NCBI RefSeq assembly: GCF_040932005.1
Contig: NZ_CP162414.1
Location: 1,887,501-1,951,500 of the forward strand
Origin: Aestuariibius sp. HNIBRBA575
Lineage (GTDB): Bacteria; Pseudomonadota; Alphaproteobacteria; Rhodobacterales; Rhodobacteraceae
Direction: 5' to 3'
Length of the DNA: 64,000 bases
Positions 9,266 through 17,906 of the stretch are shown one piece after another. The notes beneath the pieces were generated by a model, which searched no databases, was not told the origin of the DNA, and saw nothing but the letters and a program-made list of their open reading frames with translations. The translations under genes and the position numbers were made by a program. The first letter of the stretch is position 1. Every line of letters begins with the position of its first letter.

Positions 9266-10000
9266 GTGATTGAAACCCTGATTGCCCTTTTTGCCGCCCA
9301 TGTTGTGGCCGATTACGTCGTTCAAACCGGATGGATGGTGCAAAACAAAGCCAAACCATGGGTGTTAGCGCTGCATGGGGGCATCGTTTTGGCCACTGCG
9401 ATTGCCATCACGGGCAATGCCACAGCGTGGCAAATCTATGCGCTGGGCGCGGCACATTTGGCGATTGATGTCTTTAAAACCTATGTTTTACGCGACGATA
9501 TCAACGCCTACTTACTGGATCAATGCGCACATCTGATCACCCTCTTTGCGGTGGCTTTGGCGGTGCCAGACCTCTGGTCTGATGGGATCTGGATGACCCT
9601 GACACATGGGGTTCCCAACTGGGTCCTGCATGCGATGATCCTGATTGCGGGCGTAATTTACACCACACGCGCGGGCGGCTTTGCGATTGGCAAATTGATG
9701 ACCCCGTTTAGTGACAACGCCCTAAAAGAAGGGCTGGAAAACGGCGGCGCGCTGATTGGATTGCTGGAACGCGGCCTGATTTATCTGATGTTGATGGCCG
9801 GTCAGCCCGCCGGAATCGGTTTTTTAATCGCGGCGAAATCCGTCATGCGCTTTGAAACCGCATCAAAAGAACAAAAAGCCGCCGAATATGTTATCATCGG
9901 CACATTGGCATCGTTTGGATGGGCGATTTTGATTTCTTTGGGGGTGATTGCGCTGCGCAATGCCCTGCCCCCGCTTGAGATCATGCAACCGACATCCTAA
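9266..10000 (+). CDS. DUF3307 integral membrane protein
   Basis: 244 residues from a GTG start, with about six hydrophobic segments. The N-terminus has the DUF3307 signature: LFAAHVVADYVVQTGWMVQNK followed by an ALHGGIV helix and an AAHLAIDVFK motif. The charged/histidine residues within the membrane (H15, D18 region and HG, HLAID) are conserved features of the family. Function is unknown. It sits 51 bases after the SatD-like gene, and the two families are commonly adjacent, so they probably act together, with the soluble partner sensing or regulating. Confidence 0.75.
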   Translation: MIETLIALFAAHVVADYVVQTGWMVQNKAKPWVLALHGGIVLATAIAITGNATAWQIYALGAAHLAIDVFKTYVLRDDINAYLLDQCAHLITLFAVALAVPDLWSDGIWMTLTHGVPNWVLHAMILIAGVIYTTRAGGFAIGKLMTPFSDNALKEGLENGGALIGLLERGLIYLMLMAGQPAGIGFLIAAKSVMRFETASKEQKAAEYVIIGTLASFGWAILISLGVIALRNALPPLEIMQPTS

Positions 10001-10024
10001 ATAGAAAGCCTGAAGGAGAAATTC

Positions 10025-10438
10025 ATGTTTTCAATTCCCGGCAAACAGGCCGTTACCATGACCCCCAAAGCCGCTGGCCAAATCGCCAAGCTGATGGAAC
10101 GTGATGGCCATAAAGGTCTGCGCATTGGCGTCAAAAAAGGTGGCTGTGCGGGAATGGAATACACGATGGATTATGCGAACGACGTGGATCCGCTGGACGA
10201 AGTTGTCGAACAGGATGGCGCGCGGGTGATGATCGCCCCTATGGCGCAGATGTTTCTGTTTGGGACGGAAATCGATTATCAGGTGTCCCTGCTGGAAAGT
10301 GGGTTCAAATTTCGCAACCCCAATGTGACGGATGCCTGCGGCTGTGGGGAATCGATCAAGTTCAAAGACATCGATGAACTGAATGCCGACCAAGAGGATC
10401 AGCAGAATACTGCCCCAAATGGTGCGCCTCTGCTCTGA
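10025..10438 (+). CDS. A-type iron-sulfur carrier (HesB/IscA/SufA family)
   Basis: 137 residues, with AAGGAGAA before the ATG. The family fold is clear: LRIGVKKGGCAGMEY with Cys41, then a long acidic middle, and DACGCGESI near residue 105, giving the three conserved cysteines. The C-terminal 30 residues (DELNADQEDQQN...) extend beyond the usual end. It carries or delivers Fe-S clusters in the cytoplasm. The SufT-like gene upstream supports a SUF role. A second, shorter A-type carrier lies at 40802-41128. Confidence 0.92.
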   Translation: MFSIPGKQAVTMTPKAAGQIAKLMERDGHKGLRIGVKKGGCAGMEYTMDYANDVDPLDEVVEQDGARVMIAPMAQMFLFGTEIDYQVSLLESGFKFRNPNVTDACGCGESIKFKDIDELNADQEDQQNTAPNGAPLL

Positions 10439-10501
10439 TCCCCCTTCCCCCAGTGCGCGTCGCTTGCTACCAAGCAGTGAACGCTAACAGGAGATACTCA
10501 T

Positions 10502-11254
10502 ATGCGCCGCAAACTTGCCGCCGGGAATTGGAAAATGAACGGAACGCTGGCCTCGCTGGGCGAAGTCCAAGCCCTGAGCCGCAGCCATACCGCGCCAAAA
10601 GTTGATATTCTGCTCTGCCCGCCAACGCCGCTGATATGGCCAATGGCCAGTGCCCGTGATGGTGATCAGGTCATGGTTGGCGCGCAGGATTGCCACGCCA
10701 ATACATCAGGTGCCCATACCGGGGACGTGTCCGCCGCCATGGTCAAAGAGGCAGGTGCCACAGCCGTCATTCTGGGTCATTCCGAACGTCGCACAGATCA
10801 TGGCGAAACGTCGGAATTGGTCGAAAACAAGGTGAACGCTGTCTGGAAACAAGACCTGTTGGCGGTGATCTGTCTGGGCGAAACCCTGAAAGAACGCGAA
10901 GACGGCGACACATTGGCTGTGGTTGGCGAACAATTGGCCGCCTCGACCCCAGAAGGGGCCAATGGCGAAAACACCGTGATCGCCTATGAACCGGTTTGGG
11001 CCATCGGCACGGGTTTGGTGCCAACATTGGACCAAATCGCCGAAGTGCATGATTTTCTACGGGCTGAACTGACTGCGCGGTTTGGGGAAACCACCGCCAA
11101 TGACATTCGCCTGCTTTATGGCGGGTCGGTCAAAGCCAGCAACGCCGCCGAGATTTTTGCCGTGTCCAATGTGGATGGGGCCTTGGTTGGTGGGGCGAGC
11201 CTGAAGGCCGATGATTTTTCCCCGATTGTAACGGCGCTAGAAGCCAGCGTTTAA
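10502..11254 (+). CDS. tpiA: Triosephosphate isomerase
   Basis: 250 residues, the usual length. The substrate-binding lysine is in AGNWKMNG (Lys11), the catalytic histidine in ILGHSERR (about residue 94), the catalytic glutamate in AYEPVWAIGTG (about 162), and the phosphate loop in LLYGGSVKASNA (about 205). The enzyme interconverts dihydroxyacetone phosphate and glyceraldehyde 3-phosphate. AGGAGA precedes the start by 6 bases. A two-way terminator separates it from the convergent TRAP operon. Confidence 0.98.
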   Translation: MRRKLAAGNWKMNGTLASLGEVQALSRSHTAPKVDILLCPPTPLIWPMASARDGDQVMVGAQDCHANTSGAHTGDVSAAMVKEAGATAVILGHSERRTDHGETSELVENKVNAVWKQDLLAVICLGETLKEREDGDTLAVVGEQLAASTPEGANGENTVIAYEPVWAIGTGLVPTLDQIAEVHDFLRAELTARFGETTANDIRLLYGGSVKASNAAEIFAVSNVDGALVGGASLKADDFSPIVTALEASV

Positions 11255-11272
11255 CCAATCATACCCACCAAT

Positions 11273-11310
11273 AAAAAGGGCGCCGCGGATAACCGGGCGC
11301 CCTTTTTGTT
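11273..11310. terminator. Bidirectional terminator between tpiA and dctM
   Basis: AAAAAGGGCGCC and GGCGCCCTTTTT form a long stem around an 11-base loop, with T-runs on either strand. It can end both tpiA on plus and the TRAP operon on minus. Confidence 0.85.
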
Positions 11311-11329
11311 TTCAGTTAGACCGTTTGGA

Positions 11330-12787
11330 TCAATTGGTGATCACTTCTGGTCCCATGATCGAATGCGGCAAATAGGTCGACAGCCACGGGATGTAGGTGA
11401 TCATGATCAGGAACACGAACAGCACCAACAGGAATGGCAATGCGGCGCGCACCACGGCCATCATCGGCATGCCCGCCACGCCTGACGTGACAAACAAGTT
11501 CAGCCCAACTGGCGGTGTGATCATGCCAATTTCCATGTTCACCACCATGATGATGCCCAGATGGATCGGGTCTACGCCCAGCTCCAACGCGATTGGAAAC
11601 ACCAATGGAGCCACGATCACGATCAGCCCCGATGGTTCCATAAACTGACCACCGATCAACAGGATCACGTTCACAATAATCAGGAACACGATCATGCCGA
11701 ACCCAGCTTCTAGCAGCGCACCGGCGACCTGTTGCGGGATTTGCTCTTCGGTCAGAACATGTTTCAGGATCAAGGCGTTGGCGATGATAAACATCAACGT
11801 CACCGTCAGTTTCCCGCCCTCAAACAGCGCATGTTTGGTGTCTTTGTGCACCAGCACGGTCAGGGCCGTCCAAGGGGCCGACAGGAACCGTCGGGTTGGC
11901 CCGTCTTCGGTGGTGGCTTTCAGCGGGCCCATGTCTTTGTAGATGAAACTGGCGACAAAGAACGCATAGACCGAGGCCACAGCGGCGGCTTCTGTTGGGG
12001 TAAACGCACCAGGGCGCCAATAAATCCCAAAATTGTCCATGGCAGCGCCGGCTGCGTCTTTGACTTCGTGGGTGCCGATCCAGGGATGGCCGTAAATGCC
12101 GCCCATGATGATCACGATAAGCAACAGCCCCCAAGCCGCATCGCGCAAGGATGAAAAGATTTCACCCCAGCCCAACCATTCGCCTTTGGGCATGTTTTTG
12201 ATCCGCGCCATGATGTAAATGGTTACCATCAACATCAGACCCGCCAAAATACCCGGAATGACCCCGGCTAGAAACATCCGGCCCACGGACACATCTGTGG
12301 CGGTGGAATAGACCACCATCACAATCGATGGCGGGATCAGGATGCCCAATGTGCCTGCGTTACAGATCACACCGGCGGCGAAATCTTTGGTATACCCAAC
12401 CTGACGCATGGCCGCGATCACGATCGACCCAATGGCCACAACGGTCGCCGGGGATGACCCGGACAGCGCCGCAAACATCATACAGGCCAACACGCCCGCA
12501 ATGGCCAAACCACCCTGCAAATGCCCCACACAGGCAATGGCAAATCGGATGATCCGTTTGGCCACACCACCGGTCGACATAAACGTGGATGCCAGCACAA
12601 AAAACGGGATCGCCAGCAGCGTGTAATGCCCCGCCATCGCCTGATACAGCGACTGCGCAACCGACGCGAGCGACGTGTCCGAATAGGTCAGCAGAAAGAT
12701 AACAGAGCTGAGCCCCAGCGAGATTGCGATGGGCACACCGATCAGCAACAGGCCGACGATCATACTAAAAAGAAGAACAACTTCCAT
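11330..12787 (-). CDS. dctM: TRAP transporter large permease, DctM type
   Basis: 485 residues, with about twelve to thirteen hydrophobic helices. Family signatures include IPFFVLASTFMSTGGVAKRI, ALSGSSPATVVAIGSI, GTLGILIPPSIVMVVY and MEIGMITPPVGLNLFVTSG. It forms the sodium-coupled substrate channel with DctQ. There is an insertion of a charged stretch after the middle (about residues 215-320), longer than in the shortest DctM proteins. Starts 3 bases after the dctQ stop codon. Substrate is probably a C4-dicarboxylate or other organic acid; it cannot be fixed from sequence. Confidence 0.93.
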   Translation of the reverse strand: MEVVLLFSMIVGLLLIGVPIAISLGLSSVIFLLTYSDTSLASVAQSLYQAMAGHYTLLAIPFFVLASTFMSTGGVAKRIIRFAIACVGHLQGGLAIAGVLACMMFAALSGSSPATVVAIGSIVIAAMRQVGYTKDFAAGVICNAGTLGILIPPSIVMVVYSTATDVSVGRMFLAGVIPGILAGLMLMVTIYIMARIKNMPKGEWLGWGEIFSSLRDAAWGLLLIVIIMGGIYGHPWIGTHEVKDAAGAAMDNFGIYWRPGAFTPTEAAAVASVYAFFVASFIYKDMGPLKATTEDGPTRRFLSAPWTALTVLVHKDTKHALFEGGKLTVTLMFIIANALILKHVLTEEQIPQQVAGALLEAGFGMIVFLIIVNVILLIGGQFMEPSGLIVIVAPLVFPIALELGVDPIHLGIIMVVNMEIGMITPPVGLNLFVTSGVAGMPMMAVVRAALPFLLVLFVFLIMITYIPWLSTYLPHSIMGPEVITN

Positions 12788-12790
12788 GAC

Positions 12791-13528
12791 TTAGTTCTCC
12801 TTATTGAGCGCGGACACTTCTTCGACCGCGTCTTCGGCTTCGTGGGAAACAATCAGACTGTCGGCGCGTCCACGCAGGATGGCGACGGTGGCCTGAAGAA
12901 TGCGAAACAGCATCAGCGCAATGCCAAAGGGCAAAATCGCATAGGGGATAAAGCGCGGCATTTTTTCGTATTCTTCGCCCAGATTATAACGATTTTCGAG
13001 GAATTCCTGCCCAAACGGGATCGGGATTTGTTCGGTTTCATACCACGCCTGATCACGGGTGCGGTCGTCAAAGCCGGTCGGAATGATGCGGCCTTCGGTT
13101 TTTTTATAGCCCGCAAAGGGCGCCCAATAATCCCACGCGCCTTTCATCATCAGACCGCCATAGGCAATGCAACAAAGCGCCGAAATCAGCACCAAGGTTT
13201 TGCGCACAGGGGCGGCAACAATATTCAGGATCGCGTCCACGCCCAGATGCGCCGTCACCTTGAACCCATAAGAAATGCCAAACAGTACCAGCCACGCAAA
13301 CAGCACCAAAACCGTTTCCAACCCCCACAAAAGCGACGGCGGAAAATCAACGCCCAACAGGGTTTCCAACGTGGTGTTGATCCACGTGCCATTGGTATAG
13401 CGCAACACAACGTTCACAAAGGTCACCAGCACCATCAGGCCCAGCAGCAGCGCGATAAACGTTTCTTCGATGTTTGAAATCAGACGGGCAAATTTACCCT
13501 GTGGCCCGCGGGCCTTAGCGGCACTCAT
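12791..13528 (-). CDS. dctQ: TRAP transporter small permease, DctQ type
   Basis: 245 residues from the ATG at 13528, chosen because GAGGAGG stands 7 bases before it. Four hydrophobic helices are visible, the first in ETFIALLLGLMVLVTFVNVVLRY, the typical DctQ opening. A long soluble loop (about residues 145-200) between helices three and four is larger than in most DctQ proteins. The protein connects periplasmic binding protein docking with DctM. Lies between dctP and dctM in one operon. Confidence 0.9.
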   Translation of the reverse strand: MSAAKARGPQGKFARLISNIEETFIALLLGLMVLVTFVNVVLRYTNGTWINTTLETLLGVDFPPSLLWGLETVLVLFAWLVLFGISYGFKVTAHLGVDAILNIVAAPVRKTLVLISALCCIAYGGLMMKGAWDYWAPFAGYKKTEGRIIPTGFDDRTRDQAWYETEQIPIPFGQEFLENRYNLGEEYEKMPRFIPYAILPFGIALMLFRILQATVAILRGRADSLIVSHEAEDAVEEVSALNKEN

Positions 13529-13601
13529 GGCGCGCCCTCCTCTAAATGTTCTGAGGAAACCGGCCCGAAATATCGGACCGGTTTTGTTCACCCTTCAGCG
13601 A

Positions 13602-14603
13602 TTAAAGTGAATCGTTGATCGCTTGGGCTGCGTCGATGTTTTCTTGGCCAACATCGCCTACAAACTGGTCCCAAACCGGTTTCATCGCATCCACCCATTC
13701 AGCACGTTGTTCTGGGGTCAATTCCCGCACAACACCGCCCGCATCGATGATCGACTGACGGGCCGCTTCATTCACAGCAAAGGCTTCGGCGTTGCGCACT
13801 TCGGTCACTTCGGACATGATGGTCAGGAATTGATCGCGCACTTCTGGCTCAAGGCTGTCCAACCAGTCTGTGGAGGTCACAACCAGATAGTCCAGAATAC
13901 CGTGATTGGTTTCGGTCACGCCATCCTGAACTTCGAAAAACTTCTGACCATAGATGTTGGACCATGTGTTTTCTTGGCCATCCACAACGCCGGTCTGCAG
14001 CGCGCCGTAAACTTCGGAAAACGCCATTGGCTGTGGGGATGCGTTCAACGCTTCCATTTGGGCGACCAAAACGTCGGATGTCTGAACGCGGAATTTCAGA
14101 CCATCCGCATCACCGGGACCTTCCAATGCGACATTTGCAGACATCTGTTTCATGCCATTGTGCCAGAATGCCAGACCCTGTAGCCCGCGACGTTGCATGG
14201 AATCCAGCATCGCCTGACCGGCATCGGACCCTTGGAACGCATCCACGGCGTCAACGCTTTCGAACATAAACGGCAGATCGAAAATGCGGAATTGCTTGGT
14301 AAAGGCTTCGAACTTTGACAACGAAGGCGCGGCCAGTTGAACGTCGCCGTTCAGCATCGCTTCCAGCACTTGGTTATCGTTATAAAGCGTCGAGTTCGGG
14401 AACACCTCGATGCACATCACGCCGTCCATCTCTTCGTTGACGCGCTCCATCAACAGGCTGGCTGCGATCCCTTTGGGGTGACGATCAGTGTTGGTGACGT
14501 GGCTGAATTTAACAACGATTTCACCGTCGTCACAGGCTGCGAATGCAGGGGCAGCGGCGGTGGTCAATGCAACAGCAGCGGTTGCAGCGAGAAACTTTTT
14601 CAT
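13602..14603 (-). CDS. dctP: TRAP transporter periplasmic binding protein, DctP type
   Basis: 333 residues. Signal peptide residues 1-22 (ending APAFAA). The mature chain has the TRAP-P pattern: IVVKFSHVTNTDRHPKGIAA, VFPNSTLYNDNQVLEAMLNGDVQ and GLKFRVQTSDVLVAQMEALNASPQP, the last with the arginine that binds the substrate carboxylate, then GVVDGQENTWSNIY. GGGAGG precedes the start. It captures an organic acid in the periplasm for DctQM. The upstream region contains two paired 10-base inverted repeats that may be regulator sites. Confidence 0.95.
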   Translation of the reverse strand: MKKFLAATAAVALTTAAAPAFAACDDGEIVVKFSHVTNTDRHPKGIAASLLMERVNEEMDGVMCIEVFPNSTLYNDNQVLEAMLNGDVQLAAPSLSKFEAFTKQFRIFDLPFMFESVDAVDAFQGSDAGQAMLDSMQRRGLQGLAFWHNGMKQMSANVALEGPGDADGLKFRVQTSDVLVAQMEALNASPQPMAFSEVYGALQTGVVDGQENTWSNIYGQKFFEVQDGVTETNHGILDYLVVTSTDWLDSLEPEVRDQFLTIMSEVTEVRNAEAFAVNEAARQSIIDAGGVVRELTPEQRAEWVDAMKPVWDQFVGDVGQENIDAAQAINDSL

Positions 14604-14669
14604 AAGGAACCTCCCATAAAATGTTCACACCCCTCCCGGGTGCTGCATCTAAACAAGGCCAGCAATGCT

Positions 14670-14769
14670 GTTGAAACAAGCGTGTTTGTCCAAATATCTG
14701 GCAGAATGTGAAAACGGCTTTGTTTCAACGTGTTAATGCACGCCGCACCCATTACATTGTTTGGACAAA
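14670..14769. promoter_or_regulatory. Paired inverted repeats upstream of dctP
   Basis: GTTGAAACAA (14670-14679) is repeated inverted as TTGTTTCAAC (14720-14729). TTTGTCCAAA (14685-14694) is repeated inverted as TTTGGACAAA (14760-14769). The four sites lie in the 255-base gap between dctD and dctP and could bind the DctD-type regulator. I found no sigma-54 -24/-12 element (GG-N10-GC) in the gap. Confidence 0.5.
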
Positions 14770-14858
14770 TGCAATGCTGGGCGGATAATCACACAGCCGT
14801 GATCCAGTTTGTGCGGATTTCCGCACAGTTCTGGATTCGCCCCGTGCGTGGGACGCCC

Positions 14859-16091
14859 TTAACTAGGATCGCGATAATCATCCGCCTTGATCCCATGGCG
14901 CGTTAATTTGTCGTAAAACGTCTTGCGCGGCAGCTTTAACGTATTGGCAGCTTCGGTGGCGCGCCCCTGTGATCGGCGCAACGCATCCTCAAGCAATGTC
15001 TTTTCCACACGCGCCATTTGATCGGCCAATCCTTCTGCCTCAGACATCGGGGCATCCCCAACCCCCATGGCAAACCGCATCGCCGCATTCATCAAGGCCC
15101 GCGCATTTCCGGGCCAGTCCTGCCCCATCAGGCTTGCCAGAAAGTCAGCAGAAATTTGCGGATTTGGCAGATTGGCCTGTTCACACGCGAGGGCCACATA
15201 ATGGCGAAACAGCACCGGAATATCATCGGGGCGTTCGCGCAAAGCCGGAATACGCACCCGCATCAGATCCAGACGATAAAACAGATCTGCCACAAAACGC
15301 CCCTCGGTCACTTCAGTTTCCAGATCCCGCGTAGATCCGGCCAATATTCGTACCGCACCGCCGGATTCCAGCTGTTCCAGCAGCGCATATTGCACCGACA
15401 ACGGCATGGTGGCGACTTCGTCGATATAAAACGACCCTGCCCCGGTTGCGTTTAGCGCGTCTTGCAATGTTTCTGGTGTTAGCGCCGCCCCGGCCCGTTT
15501 GACAAATGGGTGCCGGGCCGCGGGTGACAATAAATGGATCACTTCGGCGACTTTGGGCGTGCCACTTCCGGCCTCGCCGATGACCAAAACCTCAGCCGAG
15601 GCTTGCGCTACAGATCGCACCCGCTGGCGCAATTCCTTGGACAGATCTGACGTGCCAAACAACATGCGCGAAGCCGCATCGCCGCTTTCTAATTGCAACC
15701 GGTGTTGTCGGGCCTCTAGCACGTTGTGGCGCACCAATAATGCCTTTTGAACCACTGCGACCAAATCCGCCGGCGCGCATGGTTTTTCCAGGAAATCATG
15801 GGCGCCTGCACTGATCGCTTTGACCGCCATGGGAATGTCGCCTTCTCCGGTCAACAGGATCACGGGCAGGTCCGGATCCACCTGACGCGCCTGTTCCAAC
15901 AGGTGAAATCCGTCGCGCCCGGGCATACGGATATCTGTGACAATGATCCCGTCAAACCGATCGGTAATGTGATCCTTTGCCTCGATATAACTGCCCGCCA
16001 GAACCGGATTTAAATCCGCCAATTCAAGCGTTTGTCCCAAAGCTTCGCGCACTTCGCGATCATCATCTACCAGCAGAACCTGTTTGGTCAT
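14859..16091 (-). CDS. dctD: DctD-like response regulator lacking GAFTGA loop
   Basis: 410 residues. Receiver domain 1-120 with DDD (9-11), phospho-Asp in VTDIRMPGRDG (about 54) and the lysine in FLEKPC. A AAA+ domain of NtrC type follows, and a Fis-type helix-turn-helix at the end (AANTLKLPRKTFYDKLTRHG). Two features are broken: the Walker A reads GEAGSGTPKV, with Thr where Lys is expected, and the ELFGHE...GAFTGA segment that contacts sigma-54 is deleted (ALTPETLQDALNATGAGSFYIDE runs straight on). It probably regulates dctPQM without sigma-54. Overlaps dctB by 4 bases. Confidence 0.85.
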   Translation of the reverse strand: MTKQVLLVDDDREVREALGQTLELADLNPVLAGSYIEAKDHITDRFDGIIVTDIRMPGRDGFHLLEQARQVDPDLPVILLTGEGDIPMAVKAISAGAHDFLEKPCAPADLVAVVQKALLVRHNVLEARQHRLQLESGDAASRMLFGTSDLSKELRQRVRSVAQASAEVLVIGEAGSGTPKVAEVIHLLSPAARHPFVKRAGAALTPETLQDALNATGAGSFYIDEVATMPLSVQYALLEQLESGGAVRILAGSTRDLETEVTEGRFVADLFYRLDLMRVRIPALRERPDDIPVLFRHYVALACEQANLPNPQISADFLASLMGQDWPGNARALMNAAMRFAMGVGDAPMSEAEGLADQMARVEKTLLEDALRRSQGRATEAANTLKLPRKTFYDKLTRHGIKADDYRDPS

Positions 16092-17794
16092 GTCTGTTCC
16101 TCTACCGCGTCCAATTCGACCGAAAATTCGGCCCCGCCCGCATCATGATTGCGCCCGCGGATTACCCCGCCAAAACTTTGAACCAAACCATATGAAATCG
16201 ACAGGCCCAGCCCCATGCCTTCTGATACGCCCACTTCTTTGGTGCTGTAAAAGGGGTCAAAAATCTTTTCTGGTTCGGCGATGCCGGGGCCTGTATCGCG
16301 CACAAGGATCACCACGCGGCCGTTGACGCTGTTCACAGAAATGTCGATTTGTTTCAACGGACTGTCGACCATCGCATCCATGGCATTGCCCAACAGATTG
16401 ACCACAACCTGTTGTAGGCGCACTTCTCCGCCGCGCACCATCACGGATGTATCCGGCGCATCCCAATTCAGCGTCACCCCGGCCTGTCGCGCCTTGGCAT
16501 CGGAAATTTCCAACGACACCGCGATCACACCGATGATGTCCACATCCGAAATCGGTTCATTTTCCTGTCGTGCAAAGGCGCGCAGGTTTTTGATGATCCG
16601 ATCCATGCGGTGCGCCAGCCCCGATATGCGGCCTAAATTCTGTTCCGCCTTGTCGGCCTGACCCCGTTGCAGGAACGTTTCTGCATTTTCCGCAAAAGAC
16701 CGGATCGCCATCAAAGGTTGGTTCAGCTCATGGCTGATCCCGGCGCTCATCTGGCCAAGCGCACTGAGCTTACCGGCCTGAACCAGATCGCCCTGCGCCT
16801 TTTGAAGCTCATTTGTGCGCTGTGTCACGCGCGCCTCTAGTCGCAGGTTTGCCTCTGCCAAAGCGCGGCGTCGTTCTGTGGCCAAAAACAACATCGCGCC
16901 AAAGGCCAAAAACAGCGCTGCGGCAACAGCGGATTGCAGATTGGCCTGTTGGCGCGCTGGCCCCAGATCGACCAAAACATCCCCCACCATATCGATCACA
17001 GGTAAATCCAGCTGCAAATGCAAAGCTTTGGACGGTAAATAGCGCCCGCCATCCACATTCCAATAGGTCCGCCCGGCCAGGTCATTTTCCGAGAAATCAA
17101 AAAACGGCTGCAACAATTCAGACGGGTATTCGCCCCCCTCACCGCGAATTTGAGGGGGCCAAACGCGGCTGCGATACAGCAACTCGGTCCGATTGGATAC
17201 AAACACCACGCCCAGATCACCGGTGTAGAAAATCGTCTGACGTCCGCCACGCCAGTCAAATTCCAACTCGTCCACATCCACGGCAACAATCACCGCGCCA
17301 ATCACCGGTCCGTCACCGGAGAACACCGGGGCCGAAAACAAAAACGCGCGGCGGGCCCAGCGATCAGAATAGAGGTGATACACCCCCATCGCCCCATCCA
17401 GCGACCGTTCAAAATAAGGTCTGCCCGCATGCAATCGCGGGACTGTTTGCTGGGCTGTGGCCAATTCACGCCCCGTGGCATCCACCACCAACACATCCAG
17501 CGCCCCGGATCGATCCCGCGCATCCACCAACAGATCTAACGCATCACCAGTGCTGATCTGTGTTTCAAACACCTGATCCAACGTGGGATGATCCGCCAAA
17601 AACACCGCCATTTCCCGAAAACGTTGCAATTGGCCCGATAATCTGTCGGATGCCAGTGCCAAATCGGCCTGACCCTGTTGTTCTAATTGATCAAACGCTT
17701 CGCGGTAGCCATACCACCAAACCCCACCCGAAAAGGCAGCTGCCACACATAGATAGGCCAGCACAAAGATCAGTCGCATCGGCAAAAAGCTCAT
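16088..17794 (-). CDS. dctB: DctB-like sensor histidine kinase
   Basis: 568 residues. Two membrane helices (about 6-25 and 285-305) flank a large periplasmic sensor region of the dCACHE type seen in DctB. Then a helical linker and the kinase: H-box SHELNQPLMAIRSFAENAE, N-box VVNLLGNAMDAM, G1 DTGPGI, G2 GMGLGLSI. The phospho-accepting histidine is near residue 350. It senses an organic acid outside the membrane and phosphorylates the adjacent DctD-like protein. The overlap ATGA with dctD implies translational coupling. Confidence 0.92.
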   Translation of the reverse strand: MSFLPMRLIFVLAYLCVAAAFSGGVWWYGYREAFDQLEQQGQADLALASDRLSGQLQRFREMAVFLADHPTLDQVFETQISTGDALDLLVDARDRSGALDVLVVDATGRELATAQQTVPRLHAGRPYFERSLDGAMGVYHLYSDRWARRAFLFSAPVFSGDGPVIGAVIVAVDVDELEFDWRGGRQTIFYTGDLGVVFVSNRTELLYRSRVWPPQIRGEGGEYPSELLQPFFDFSENDLAGRTYWNVDGGRYLPSKALHLQLDLPVIDMVGDVLVDLGPARQQANLQSAVAAALFLAFGAMLFLATERRRALAEANLRLEARVTQRTNELQKAQGDLVQAGKLSALGQMSAGISHELNQPLMAIRSFAENAETFLQRGQADKAEQNLGRISGLAHRMDRIIKNLRAFARQENEPISDVDIIGVIAVSLEISDAKARQAGVTLNWDAPDTSVMVRGGEVRLQQVVVNLLGNAMDAMVDSPLKQIDISVNSVNGRVVILVRDTGPGIAEPEKIFDPFYSTKEVGVSEGMGLGLSISYGLVQSFGGVIRGRNHDAGGAEFSVELDAVEEQT

Positions 17795-17906
17795 ATGCGC
17801 AACTTAGAAAGCCAAAACCAAAATGACCATAGGTCTGTCTAATCGCATGGATGCGCCATGTCGAAACCCGCTTGCGCTTGGCGTGCTGACATTGGAATGT
17901 ATCGAT

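Noticed and set aside
12521..13477. 318-codon plus-strand frame opposite dctQ/dctM
   Set aside because: His/Gln/Arg-rich shadow of the membrane-protein codons. The minus-strand genes are clear family members.
14604..14858. Possible sigma-54 promoter before dctP (TGGCC...TGCA on the minus strand)
   Set aside because: The GG and GC elements are 12 bases apart rather than 10, so the spacing is wrong.
16813..17556. 247-codon plus-strand frame opposite dctB
   Set aside because: Pro/Arg-rich antisense shadow with no motif.
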